Source: Paludibacteraceae bacterium
GTDB lineage: Bacteria > Bacteroidota > Bacteroidia > Bacteroidales > Paludibacteraceae
Length of the DNA stretch: 64,000 nucleotides
Direction: 5' to 3'
Assembly (NCBI GenBank): GCA_905234835.1
Contig: CAJOIZ010000002.1
Span: 1 to 64,000 of the forward strand
The notes below the pieces were generated by a model, which saw only the letters and a list, made by a program, of their open reading frames with translations, did not search any database and was not told the origin of the DNA. The number at the start of each line of letters is the position of its first letter. Within the stretch, counting starts at the first letter, position 1. The translations under genes and the position numbers were made by a program. Below, one piece after another: positions 35,089 through 44,890 of the stretch.

Positions 35089-37730
35089 AGAAGATAATTT
35101 TATTCGCGATTGCTATATTATTGTCGTTCAATACATTCTCTCAAATAGTTCTACCTAAACGCTATTCGGATAGTTCGGAGGATTCGCCAGAAAAAGAAGT
35201 TGTAATTATTCGTAAAACAGATACGATTCTCGCTATCTCTGACACATTAAAAGAAACTCCGAAACTCTTTGCGTCAATCTCGCGACCTTTTATGTCCATA
35301 CAAGGGAAAACTGAGATTGACAAAGATATTGCCTCCCGCAGACAAACGAATTTTCGGCTTTCACAAATGAATCACGATAAATTGTGGTTGAAAGCAGAGA
35401 TTGTCGATGCGGATTTGAATCTTCAATCAGGCGAAGGAAGACGCTTTTTATTAAGCGATTCTACTAATTTGATTTCGTATTGCTCTATAGATATTTCTGA
35501 AGTTTGTTATATACGTCTTCAATATAGTGTAGAGGGTAAAAACATTGAACGTGAAATAGCTTATAATAAGGACAATCGGATTATATATCATTGCTATTAC
35601 ACGAATTACACTCAAGAAAATGGTTATAGAGTTGTGATAACCGACTACCAAACATTCGATAATAAATCCTTATTTAAATACAATGGAAAACATTTTAAAA
35701 GAGTTCGTTATCTATTTAATCATAATGGCACATTAGAAGGATGTGATGTCTTAGATGAAAGCGGAAATATAATAGTAAGTTTACTAAGTCGAAATGATTC
35801 TTGGAAAACAATACCTTCGTATGATGAGTATTACCGCATTGAAAAAGAAAAAATATATAAAAATGACACGTTAAAAACGATAGAACGGTATAAATATGAT
35901 GACAAGGGTAAAATCATTGAAGATCTTTATATAGAAGTAATTGGTGATACCCTTTTCCATCTCCAAATTACTCCTACTTACAAATACGAAAGGTGGTTTG
36001 ATGAATATACCATAGATTCTATTGACGCTAATGGACATGTCACTTATTCTGCAACCAGAGGCGTATATGACGGAATAAATAGAAGAAACAAAAATGGATA
36101 TCATTATCTGCGCAAGATATACGACTATAGAGGCTATCCTCAATGCTATAAAGTCTCTACTAAATTCTATGTCGATACACTATATTCAGACGGCACTCGT
36201 ATTCACCGATGCATACGACATATTGAAGAAGAATTTCATAAAGATTCCGTTTATTTATGTAAAGAATATAACAAAGATGGAGTATATGTCGGAGGTCTGA
36301 AATTTTATCAAAAAATAATGAAAGGGACTCTTTCCGATGACTATGCAAGTTATGACGAACTGAAATCGACGTTGAAATCAAATGATGCTTATAAGAGCGG
36401 TATAGTTGTACCAATTACTCCCAATGGATCAGAAATAATAAATGATGGTGATGTGGATGATTTTGACAACATTTCTGCTAATGCGATGGCTGTATCTGTA
36501 ACGGGCGAGCGCGCCAGCCGATTAGGGCTAAAGGATAATGATATCATTGCTCAATGGGGGAATTGGTATAATTATATACGGGTAGGGATGTTAATAAAGG
36601 GGGGATCTTCGAAAGTATACTCCGATTTAAACAGATTATGGCTGCAAACAATACTAACACAAAAAAAGGAAAAAGAGATTATTGTTTTGCGTCAAGAAGC
36701 GGACTCAATTCAAAAAGTACGGATTCATTTGCCGATAGGGAATTTAGATGAACTGCAATTTACTTTGATTCCCATAAAAGTGAATAAACGCATTGATTCT
36801 CTACTATATGAATTTAAGGGTTCTGACCACAGTACGACTTTTATTCCGTTACTTATACCGAAAAATCCTTATCTTCACAAACCTGCTATTCTTTATGGAT
36901 TGGGAAGTCATCCTTCAGGATTTTATACCTATACTCGTCCATCGCCAGACAACGAATGGTATTATAATCGTAAGTTCACATATTATGGAGCATATGAAGA
37001 TAGTCGTATAATAAGAATAGGGAATGTTGCAAATGATGATCCATCATACTTTTTGGATAGTTTTAACTATACGGCTTGGCTGACACATGATTCGTATGAC
37101 GTAGAACGTGAAGAAGATGTCAGCAAATATTACAATATTCGTCAAGTAAAGATACCAAAATCAGATACGTCAATATTGTATGGTTCGTCATTTACGAATT
37201 GGGAAACGAGTTATTTAAAAAAAGAACAAGAAGAAATTGACCTACCCGTCTTAGCAGATACCAGTGAGATGAATCAATTGGGATCCGAAATAACCCCTGA
37301 TAAAATTTTGGAATATGCGATTTGTTATAATAACGAAAACGGATTTGATTTGTGGAAAAAATGGAGGCCAAAAAACAATGTGCAATTAGAAGATGTTTTT
37401 TATAAGTATGAAAAAAATGCGAAGAAGTCTTATATAATACCGTTGGATAGTACAAATATCAAGCAAACAATGTCTGTTGTCTCTTTAGTTCAATATATGA
37501 AACTCAAAGATAATGCACAAGAATGGAAACTCTTGGATGAAAAACATAATGGATATTATGACCGTTATGGTCGTTGGTGTGAAGGAAAGGATTATTATAT
37601 TTTTGTAAGATATGACACACTTTCAAAATATTCGTTAGACTATATAAAAGATAATATAGAATCGATTAAAGGGACACAAATCTTTATTTATGACCGCAAA
37701 AACAGAAAAGCTGCTTACATTGAAAAATAG
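35085..37730 (+). CDS. Secreted YD-like repeat protein with PDZ-like domain
   Basis: An 881-residue exported protein. A signal peptide (about 1-19, 'MKKIILFAIAILLSFNTFSQ') is followed by a long region with weak YD-type units ('YKYDDKGKIIEDLY', 'YDYRGYPQCYKVS', 'YNKDGVYVGG'). A PDZ-like domain is centred near residues 470-545 ('VSVTGERASRLGLKDNDIIAQWGNW'), and a unique C-terminal region of about 300 residues follows. The same PDZ-like core ends the protein at 22767. It is translationally coupled to the TIR membrane protein before it, so a periplasmic sensor or ligand partner for that TIR protein is likely. No enzymatic motif is recognised. The gene is AT-rich. Confidence 0.82.
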   Translation: MKKIILFAIAILLSFNTFSQIVLPKRYSDSSEDSPEKEVVIIRKTDTILAISDTLKETPKLFASISRPFMSIQGKTEIDKDIASRRQTNFRLSQMNHDKLWLKAEIVDADLNLQSGEGRRFLLSDSTNLISYCSIDISEVCYIRLQYSVEGKNIEREIAYNKDNRIIYHCYYTNYTQENGYRVVITDYQTFDNKSLFKYNGKHFKRVRYLFNHNGTLEGCDVLDESGNIIVSLLSRNDSWKTIPSYDEYYRIEKEKIYKNDTLKTIERYKYDDKGKIIEDLYIEVIGDTLFHLQITPTYKYERWFDEYTIDSIDANGHVTYSATRGVYDGINRRNKNGYHYLRKIYDYRGYPQCYKVSTKFYVDTLYSDGTRIHRCIRHIEEEFHKDSVYLCKEYNKDGVYVGGLKFYQKIMKGTLSDDYASYDELKSTLKSNDAYKSGIVVPITPNGSEIINDGDVDDFDNISANAMAVSVTGERASRLGLKDNDIIAQWGNWYNYIRVGMLIKGGSSKVYSDLNRLWLQTILTQKKEKEIIVLRQEADSIQKVRIHLPIGNLDELQFTLIPIKVNKRIDSLLYEFKGSDHSTTFIPLLIPKNPYLHKPAILYGLGSHPSGFYTYTRPSPDNEWYYNRKFTYYGAYEDSRIIRIGNVANDDPSYFLDSFNYTAWLTHDSYDVEREEDVSKYYNIRQVKIPKSDTSILYGSSFTNWETSYLKKEQEEIDLPVLADTSEMNQLGSEITPDKILEYAICYNNENGFDLWKKWRPKNNVQLEDVFYKYEKNAKKSYIIPLDSTNIKQTMSVVSLVQYMKLKDNAQEWKLLDEKHNGYYDRYGRWCEGKDYYIFVRYDTLSKYSLDYIKDNIESIKGTQIFIYDRKNRKAAYIEK

Positions 37731-37786
37731 CATTTCCCCTACGCACCCTTGACTTCACCGCTTTTGTGCCGCATCGCTCACCCTCA

Positions 37787-38356
37787 ATGTCTGACTTTGA
37801 AATCATAGCCGCCCTAATAGCGCGTGACAATGCCATAACGCAGGATTTCTTCTTCACGCAATGCCGCCCGCTGTTTACTTCAATCATCCATCGTGTCTAT
37901 GATTACGATGTCGATTATGACGAATGTATCAACGAATTGTATCTCTACCTCCTGCACGATGATGGCAAACGGCTCCGACAGTTTCAGGGACGCAGCTCGC
38001 TCTTCCTTTGGCTGAAAGTGACAGCAACGCGTTTCTTCATAAAAAAACGCCGCCACATGATAGAAAACACATCCCGTGAGCCTCTATATGATTGGGACGA
38101 TGAAGAAGCAACTGCCGGCAACGCATCTTACACTATCAGCACTGATTTGATGGACGTGGAAAACCTGTTGAACGCTATGCCCAATAAGCGCTATGCCTGT
38201 GTGCTCCGACAACTCCTCTTGAACGAAGTCTCTCCCAACAAACTGGCAAGGGAGATGAATATTACCATAGATAACTTGTATAATATCAAACGCCGTGCGC
38301 TGCAACAACTCATGCAGGTCGCACTATCCGACATCCGACATTATGGAAAACGCTAA
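37787..38356 (+). CDS. ECF-type RNA polymerase sigma factor (second copy)
   Basis: A 189-residue paralogue of the sigma factor at 26843, with the same length, the same region 2 ('LFLWLKVTATRFFIKKRRHMIENTS') and the same region 4 helix-turn-helix ('MNITIDNLYNIKRRALQQLMQ'). The ATG at 37787 is chosen by alignment with the first copy; a GTG 21 bases upstream is less likely. It overlaps the next gene by 14 nt exactly as in the first module. The linker between regions 2 and 4 is the most divergent part, so the two factors may keep separate promoters. Confidence 0.9.
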   Translation: MSDFEIIAALIARDNAITQDFFFTQCRPLFTSIIHRVYDYDVDYDECINELYLYLLHDDGKRLRQFQGRSSLFLWLKVTATRFFIKKRRHMIENTSREPLYDWDDEEATAGNASYTISTDLMDVENLLNAMPNKRYACVLRQLLLNEVSPNKLAREMNITIDNLYNIKRRALQQLMQVALSDIRHYGKR

Positions 38357-39272
38357 TCCTATACCCGAAGAACTCGTAGCTGCATATCTGGACGGAACAG
38401 CTACTTTGCAGGACATACAGGCTCTCCTCCGCGAAATGCAGACCAATCCTGAATTATGCGATGTGATGCAAGTGCTGACAGAGAATCTGGATATGGAGAC
38501 ATCTGATTTCTACCCCATGATGTGTATGGCTGCGGAGAATCAGAAGAACCTCTGTGCATTCTACTCCGAACTGTTTGTCTTGAAAAAACGCAATATACCG
38601 CTTGACGAATATGCTCTTCTCCAACAGGCAGAAGAGAAACATTGGGTTACAGAGCACGGCACACCGCTGCACGCCATCGGTCAGCTGTTGGCTTCGCAAG
38701 GGCTGATGGTCACGCGCAGATATGAGGCAGCTTTACAAGACATTAAAGATGCTTTGAGTTCCGACAATGAAGTGATTGCCGTCGTGGACAACGACAAACT
38801 ATATCCCGGACGACCCGATGCGGAAGACGCACCCAATCACGCGGTGGTGGTCATTGCATTGGACGAATCGGCGGACAGTGTCACGCTGTTTGAGCCGGGA
38901 GCATACACAACGCTTGATTTCGCCTTGTCTGATTTTGTCCTTGCCTGGCATGAGTCCCGCAATTACATGGTCCGTGTCCTCCGTTCGGCAGACGACTACG
39001 AACCGCACCCGTTGAATCTGGACGACATCACCCTCACAGACGACCTCCTGGAATTGCAGGAAGCCATCGCCGAGAACGCCCACGAAGTCTGGGCCGCAGC
39101 CCGCAAAGCAGATGGCTGGACCTATGGTCCTGTCCGCAACGACACCCTCAAGCAGCATCCCGACCTTCTCCCCTACTCCGCTCTCCCTGATTCGGAAAAA
39201 GAATACGACCGCCTTATGGCTTTCAACACCATTAAGTTGGTCAAGAAACTAGGATGGAAGATTGTAAAGTAA
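38343..39272 (+). CDS. Anti-sigma-like/C39-like peptidase/RyR fusion (second copy)
   Basis: A 309-residue paralogue of the protein at 27399, with the same three-part layout: anti-sigma-like N terminus, papain/C39-like middle with Cys near residue 71 ('NLCAFYSE') and His near 166 ('NHAVVV'), and a C-terminal RyR domain. The first 60 residues diverge, as expected if they pair with a different sigma factor. From 'AAENQKNLCAF' to the end only about three residues differ, and the DNA is almost identical. That points to recent gene conversion. A longer upstream frame exists but lies within the sigma gene; the ATG at 38343 matches the first copy. Confidence 0.85.
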   Translation: MENANPIPEELVAAYLDGTATLQDIQALLREMQTNPELCDVMQVLTENLDMETSDFYPMMCMAAENQKNLCAFYSELFVLKKRNIPLDEYALLQQAEEKHWVTEHGTPLHAIGQLLASQGLMVTRRYEAALQDIKDALSSDNEVIAVVDNDKLYPGRPDAEDAPNHAVVVIALDESADSVTLFEPGAYTTLDFALSDFVLAWHESRNYMVRVLRSADDYEPHPLNLDDITLTDDLLELQEAIAENAHEVWAAARKADGWTYGPVRNDTLKQHPDLLPYSALPDSEKEYDRLMAFNTIKLVKKLGWKIVK

Positions 39273-39287
39273 AAAAGAAATACTTAT

Positions 39288-42254
39288 ATGGAGCAAAATC
39301 AAAAACACTATTACGCATTTATTAGTCATAGTAGCGAAGATGAAAAGACTGCTAAATGGTTGTGCAAGCAATTGGAGGGATACCATATCCCCGCAGTCAT
39401 ACAAAAGGAATATCATGCCCCAAAAAGATTGAAGCCGATTTTTATATATGAGATAGATCTCTCAAAGAATGTACTAAAACGTGCGTTAGAAAGTGAATTG
39501 ATCGATTCGCAATATTTGATTGTGATATGTTCTCCGATGGCTGCTAAGTCTATTCACGTCAATGATGAGGTGTTGCATTTTATCAATTCAGGACGCTATG
39601 AGAAGATTATTCCTTTTATAATAGACGGAACTCCTTTTGCCAGCCTAAAAGGTGACTTGGAGGATGAATGTTTCCCTCCGGCATTAGTGGCATTAAAAGG
39701 CACAGAACAAGAATTGCGAGGTATAGATCTTAGACAAGAGCAAAAAGACAGGGGGAGTAAAAAAGCCGCTGTAATTGACGTTATCGCATCAATGCTCGGT
39801 GTGAGGTATGATGAGTTGTGGGATAGATACCAACACAGACGAAGAAAAATTCAGATAGCAGTAGCGATTGGAATATTCCTCTTATGTTTAGTTGGATTGG
39901 TCATTTGGGACTATACTCGTCCGACATATCGCTATTTTACAGATTATGTTGATAAATGGGGTGCTCCAGAGGGCATAATAGAGTTATCAAATGGGCAACA
40001 ACGACATCGCTATAGGATGTATCAATTTGAGTATCGCCGTATCCCTTACGGAGAACCAAATGCATTGGAATGGAGAGTAGTCACAGTGCGATACGTAAAT
40101 AATCGTAAAGTTACTTTTCCTATACAGCATACTGAATATATCCATCGCTTTCCAATTCAAAAAATTGAATATAATAGGCAAACAGGAGATGTGGCAAGGA
40201 TCATTTATACCGATGAGTATGGAGAGGTTCAACTAAGGCAAATCTTGTCTAATAAAGGAAACCAACGAGCTGCTATTGTTGATTTTATTAATCGACATGA
40301 GCAACAAGGGAACGCATTTTTACAATCTAATGCGAATAATCTGCAAAATATGACAATGATGTCTTTAGGCGTCAATTCTTTCATTTCAAACTCTGCAATT
40401 AAGAGATGCGTTTACGAACGAGATCAGCAAGGGCATATAGTGGCTGTTTCATATCGTAAAAATAATGATGATGATTTTTCTATAAGTGTAACGTGTGATG
40501 CAGATGGCATTTACGGCATTAAATATATACTAGATTCTTTAGGCAGATGCATAAAATTAACATATGTAGATAAAAAAGGAGAACCAGTAAGTAATCGTAC
40601 GGGGATAGTATCTAAAGAATATACATATGATCAATATGGCAATATCTGCGAAACGAAGAATTTAGACATTAACGGAAAACTAACTTTCAATGAACAATTG
40701 TGGGCAAGAGGGGAATGTTACTATAATGAAGATGGTAATTGCTATTTGCAGAAATATTTTGATATTTCTAACGAATTAAGTCCAAACGTATATGGACGGG
40801 TGCAGGACTTCTTTCTCTATGACACAGATTGTAATATCATCGAATCGCAATGCTTAGATGCACGTGGGGATTTGTGTTATGACAAAACGGGAGTTGCAGT
40901 CCTTAGGTCGATGTATAATAAGGATGGGAGGACTAAAAAAATAATAAACTTGTCTCCTCAAAAAGAGCCCTGTTGCGATAACGTAACAGGAAGTGCATGG
41001 GGGATTATGGAGTACGATAAGTACGGGAGACCAGTTTCTGTAACTTATTATGGAATAGATGGGAAAAAAACATATATCAAAAAAGGGTACTCATCCATGG
41101 TAATATCATATAAAGAAAACAAAAGAACATCTAATACATATTACGATGCAAATGGAGAAATGTGTCTAAATAGAGAATTAAATGTTGCACGACAAACATT
41201 TGAGTATGATGAACAAGATTATTTGAAAAAGATTTGCAATTATGGAACGAATAATGAATTATGTGTAGTTGGGAATGGAGCAATTGAGTGTAGAAATAAT
41301 CTTCCCAATGGTAATCCAGAAGAAGTATATTTTTTGAACGAACAAGGAGAAAGATTTAATAATATAAATGGTTTCAATAAAATAAGGATAACCTACAACC
41401 CTAATGGTCTAATAACCGAAATGTCATATTATGATAAAAACGATAAGCTTTGCATGTGTGTAGATGGTTTTGCAATACAACGATTCAAGTATAAGGAGTT
41501 AGATTCTGGGATGCAGTACTCAATTTCTTTATATGATACCTTAAATAGACCATGTATGCACGCAATACAAAATGTCTCTTCTTGTGTATATGAATTAAAT
41601 AAATATTCTCAACCTGTTTCTCAGTATACTTATGATACGGTAGGGAGACCGTGTATAAATAATCAATTATGTGCAAAATGTGAGAATGAATACGACGCTC
41701 ATGGAAATTTAATACAGACCAAATATTACCAATATAAAGATAATAGGTATATGTTAGCAAAAAACATCGAGGGCGTAGCTATTCAACAAAATAAGTACAA
41801 CGAGCGCGGGCTATGGATAGAAGCGGCTTCGTATGACGAGTATAATAATGCCACTTATACCGCATACGGCAACTCAAAATGGCAGAGGTCTTATGATGAG
41901 CGTGGACGATGTATTGAATTAAGAAATTACCTTGATGGCAACATGTTATTTAAAAACGCAGAAGGAGTTGCTATTATTACTTTTACTTATAATGCATCAG
42001 GTGATATGGTCGGAGAGAGTTTTCTTGATGAGAATAGGCAACTATGTGAAAATATATATGGAGTAGCTTATATAGTTAATGAATACAATTCGTTCAAAGG
42101 AGTAAAAAGAATAAGTTTTTATGATAGAGAAAACAAACTAACAATGTGTAGTCATCCAAATTTCAATTGTGCTTATATGGAATTTTTATATGATGAGCGA
42201 GGAAATTTAATTAGTACTAGCAAATATGATGAGGAGATGGAAATAATTAACTAG
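39288..42254 (+). CDS. TIR-membrane span-YD repeat protein (second copy)
   Basis: A 988-residue paralogue of the protein at 22767, placed after rather than before the sigma pair. The TIR domain (about 5-140: 'YYAFISHSSEDEKTA', Glu94 in 'HVNDE', 'DECFPPALVAL') and the span (about 190-207) are well conserved, as is the segment after the span ('WDYTRPTYRYFTDYVDKWG'). The periplasmic repeats (about 400-980) are fewer and more eroded ('YDQYGNICETKNLDINGKL', 'YDTVGRPCINNQLCAK'). The PDZ-like end of the first copy is absent; the protein stops after a YD unit. The DNA is AT-rich. The protein may be a diverging receptor with different ligand range. Confidence 0.86.
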   Translation: MEQNQKHYYAFISHSSEDEKTAKWLCKQLEGYHIPAVIQKEYHAPKRLKPIFIYEIDLSKNVLKRALESELIDSQYLIVICSPMAAKSIHVNDEVLHFINSGRYEKIIPFIIDGTPFASLKGDLEDECFPPALVALKGTEQELRGIDLRQEQKDRGSKKAAVIDVIASMLGVRYDELWDRYQHRRRKIQIAVAIGIFLLCLVGLVIWDYTRPTYRYFTDYVDKWGAPEGIIELSNGQQRHRYRMYQFEYRRIPYGEPNALEWRVVTVRYVNNRKVTFPIQHTEYIHRFPIQKIEYNRQTGDVARIIYTDEYGEVQLRQILSNKGNQRAAIVDFINRHEQQGNAFLQSNANNLQNMTMMSLGVNSFISNSAIKRCVYERDQQGHIVAVSYRKNNDDDFSISVTCDADGIYGIKYILDSLGRCIKLTYVDKKGEPVSNRTGIVSKEYTYDQYGNICETKNLDINGKLTFNEQLWARGECYYNEDGNCYLQKYFDISNELSPNVYGRVQDFFLYDTDCNIIESQCLDARGDLCYDKTGVAVLRSMYNKDGRTKKIINLSPQKEPCCDNVTGSAWGIMEYDKYGRPVSVTYYGIDGKKTYIKKGYSSMVISYKENKRTSNTYYDANGEMCLNRELNVARQTFEYDEQDYLKKICNYGTNNELCVVGNGAIECRNNLPNGNPEEVYFLNEQGERFNNINGFNKIRITYNPNGLITEMSYYDKNDKLCMCVDGFAIQRFKYKELDSGMQYSISLYDTLNRPCMHAIQNVSSCVYELNKYSQPVSQYTYDTVGRPCINNQLCAKCENEYDAHGNLIQTKYYQYKDNRYMLAKNIEGVAIQQNKYNERGLWIEAASYDEYNNATYTAYGNSKWQRSYDERGRCIELRNYLDGNMLFKNAEGVAIITFTYNASGDMVGESFLDENRQLCENIYGVAYIVNEYNSFKGVKRISFYDRENKLTMCSHPNFNCAYMEFLYDERGNLISTSKYDEEMEIIN

Positions 42255-42321
42255 AATTATGGATATATTATAGATCGCAACTTAAGAAAGACATGTTATA
42301 TTAAATTCCTCCAATATATTT

Positions 42322-42429
42322 ATGCCACGAATATTTATATCATACAAACGCGCAGACAAGGATCTTGTTTTTCCAATTAAGGACAAGATTGAAACCGCAA
42401 CCGGCGAAAAATATTGGATTGAGTTATAG
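42322..42429 (+). pseudogene. Truncated TIR-domain gene
   Basis: A 35-codon frame starting MPRIFISYKRADKDLVFPIK and ending WIEL before a TAG. It matches the first 35 residues of a common Bacteroidota TIR type ('FISYKR.DK..VF.IKD.IE..TGEK.WI.L') and then stops, two bases before the next TIR gene at 42432. The catalytic half is missing. It looks like the remnant of a deletion between tandem TIR genes. A functional micro-protein cannot be excluded. Confidence 0.6.
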
Positions 42430-42431
42430 AG

Positions 42432-43589
42432 ATGATAGAGGCCAATGTATTGAAAGACAGCATGGATAAAAATTCTAATGAAATATGGATTTTTCTATCC
42501 CATTCAAGCGCAGATTTTGAAAAAGTGCGTTTGTTAAGGAATTATCTGGAGGAGAAATCTTTCAGACCGCTAATGTTCTATCTGAAGTGTTTGGATTCTG
42601 ATGAGGAAACATACAATTTGATAACTCGTGAAATAGATGTACGTACACGTTTTATATTATGCGATAGTGAAAATGCAAGAGCATCAGAATGGGTAAAACG
42701 TGAAATGGACTATATAACTTCAAAAGAACCAAAGCGTTCGTATGAGATAGTGGATTTATCAAAGCCAATTGAAGAATTAAAGTCACAACTTGATACTTAT
42801 ACAAATCAAACTAATATTTTCATTTCATATGCGAAGAGTGACAAAAAAATGTGTGAATATATATGCAACCGATTACGTAAATATGATTTGAATGTTTTAT
42901 GTGATTATGAGTTTCTTGATGGTGGAAGTGATTTTGCAGATGAAATAAAAAAAGAAATCCGGCATGCCGCAAATAATGGATATTTTATAGCTTTATTTAC
43001 AACAGATTATATCAAGTCAGATTATTGTCTACATGAAATAAGTTACGCCAAAAACATTGGGGCAAATATAATTCCCATTGCTATAGAGGAGAATGCATAT
43101 CATTATCTGTTATACACCCAACATATTTTAAATCCTAAAAATGTTATAAATTTATCAACAAATGATAGAGCATCTATAGCGGATGATATTACTGATGCAA
43201 TACTGAAAATGATTCTTCCGGGCGGAACCCGAATTACTCATGCCGAGAATTTTAGATCGGGAAAGTTTAATGATATAGATATTGATGAATCTGAAAAGCA
43301 ATATAAAATTTTGTTAAAAGAAGCTGAAGATTCACAGAACCCGCATGCCTTAAAATTTATAGGAAGGTGTTATGAATATGGTCTGGGAGTAGAGAAGGAT
43401 CTTCGGATGGCAGTAAATTATTATGAAGAATATATTCATGCGCCAGAAATTAATTATCATGTGGATGAGGTCTTTTTAGTTCATGTAAAAGAACTTCATG
43501 AACAATTATATGGAGTAGTTTCATCAAAAAATAAACAAAATGAGAATCTTCTCTGTAGAAGTATTAAGCGTATTTTTAATATTAGATAG
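42432..43589 (+). CDS. Tandem TIR protein with Sel1-like repeat
   Basis: A 385-residue soluble protein with two TIR domains. The first (about residues 17-115) has 'WIFLSHSSADFEKV' and Glu91 in 'SEWVKRE'; the second (about 127-255) has 'NIFISYAKSDKKM' and Glu202 in 'DYCLHE'. After these, residues about 295-345 form a Sel1/TPR-like unit ('NPHALKFIGRCYEYGLGVEKDLRMAVNYYEEY'). No membrane span is visible, unlike the other TIR proteins here. The start could also be Met11. The gap to the next TIR gene is 3 bp, so the two are co-translated. Two TIR domains in one chain could self-assemble as TIR NADases do when active; this is inference. Confidence 0.86.
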   Translation: MIEANVLKDSMDKNSNEIWIFLSHSSADFEKVRLLRNYLEEKSFRPLMFYLKCLDSDEETYNLITREIDVRTRFILCDSENARASEWVKREMDYITSKEPKRSYEIVDLSKPIEELKSQLDTYTNQTNIFISYAKSDKKMCEYICNRLRKYDLNVLCDYEFLDGGSDFADEIKKEIRHAANNGYFIALFTTDYIKSDYCLHEISYAKNIGANIIPIAIEENAYHYLLYTQHILNPKNVINLSTNDRASIADDITDAILKMILPGGTRITHAENFRSGKFNDIDIDESEKQYKILLKEAEDSQNPHALKFIGRCYEYGLGVEKDLRMAVNYYEEYIHAPEINYHVDEVFLVHVKELHEQLYGVVSSKNKQNENLLCRSIKRIFNIR

Positions 43590-43592
43590 ACT

Positions 43593-44882
43593 ATGACACT
43601 AACCTACGACATATTTATCAGTTACCGCCGAGATGCGTTTGAGTCGGCGAATTTATTTGCAACAAGGTTGAAAGCCCTGGGATACCGCGTGTTCTTTGAT
43701 GTGGAGTCAATGAATCCCGGTAAATTCAATGAGCAGTTATTAGACGTAATCAGCAAGTGCAAGGACTTTATTCTCGTACTATCGCCCAATGCGCTTGATC
43801 GTTGCAACGATGAGGGAGACTGGGTGCTCAGAGAAACGATGTGTGCGATGAAGCATAAGAAGAACATTATTCCGATTATGCTTTCCGGTTTTGTATGGCC
43901 AACGGAGATGCCAGAAGGCATGGAGGAACTATGCAACTATCAAGCTTTAGCACCAGCTCCTAATACCTATTACGATTTGCAAGTGCAGCGTCTTAGAGGC
44001 TATCTCAAAAGTAAGGCACATTTTCAAACAAGAAAAAGATGGTTGATAGGGCTAAGTATCACCATTGGTGTATTGGCTGTAATTATGCTAATAGCTCAAT
44101 TGACGTATATGCCTGTCGCTCAGCATGTAGCCGACAATCTGACCATGCAGACGCAATGTATGAATGATTTGGCATGTATTAGTACTACGCTACAATCGGA
44201 ATGGGGAAAATATGTCGATAAATATAAAATCAGTAAGAAAAGCGTAGAAAAATTAGAACTGAAATCCCTTATGTGCAAAACGATTCAAATTCAGGAACGC
44301 CAACGGGATGCGCTTTTGAAAACACTAAAAGCCAGTTCGATAAGTTTGAATGGAATCTATTTGCCTTTATTCTGGATGCACGGAATCAGCCCTGCCGACT
44401 TGTTAATTTGTGACACCTACGCGGAGAGCCTGTTTGATGAACTCCAATCGCAGATAGATTATTATAACGGTCTATTAGAGAGCGATGAGTACACGCAGTT
44501 AAACATGCGAATGGCAAAGATTAACTCCAATATTATTATTGCCTATACTGCTACCTACTACTATGGTTATCTGCAAATGATGACCCATCTGCCAAAATCT
44601 ACCTATAAAATGTTTTATGAAGTGTCTCCAGATTGGCATAATCTGCCTAAGGCAGGTATAGGATGGGCAGATGAAGAATATGAGCGTCAGCAAAAAATAT
44701 TGGCAGATGAAGCCGAAAAAGAAATGGCGCAGTTGGAGATGATTTTAGCTTATTCGGAGTCTGAATTGGCTGAACAAGAAGAGAAACTAAGACAATTAGA
44801 AGAGATGGCGGATGAAGTGCAAAAACGTATCGATACAATGGGTGTGATTAATGCTTTTATCTTGCAACAAATGCAACACTAA
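43593..44882 (+). CDS. TIR-membrane span-coiled coil protein
   Basis: A 429-residue protein with a TIR domain (about residues 4-135; 'YDIFISYRRDAFESA', Glu81 in 'GDWVLRE'), one span (about 149-170), a helical extracytoplasmic region and a C-terminal coiled coil (about 345-420, Glu/Gln/Leu rich). It is the only TIR protein of the island with a coiled coil on the far side of the membrane. It lies between the tandem TIR gene and the TIR-WD40 gene with gaps of 3 and 8 bp. No known ligand-binding domain is visible. Confidence 0.85.
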   Translation: MTLTYDIFISYRRDAFESANLFATRLKALGYRVFFDVESMNPGKFNEQLLDVISKCKDFILVLSPNALDRCNDEGDWVLRETMCAMKHKKNIIPIMLSGFVWPTEMPEGMEELCNYQALAPAPNTYYDLQVQRLRGYLKSKAHFQTRKRWLIGLSITIGVLAVIMLIAQLTYMPVAQHVADNLTMQTQCMNDLACISTTLQSEWGKYVDKYKISKKSVEKLELKSLMCKTIQIQERQRDALLKTLKASSISLNGIYLPLFWMHGISPADLLICDTYAESLFDELQSQIDYYNGLLESDEYTQLNMRMAKINSNIIIAYTATYYYGYLQMMTHLPKSTYKMFYEVSPDWHNLPKAGIGWADEEYERQQKILADEAEKEMAQLEMILAYSESELAEQEEKLRQLEEMADEVQKRIDTMGVINAFILQQMQH

Positions 44883-44890
44883 ACAAACCT

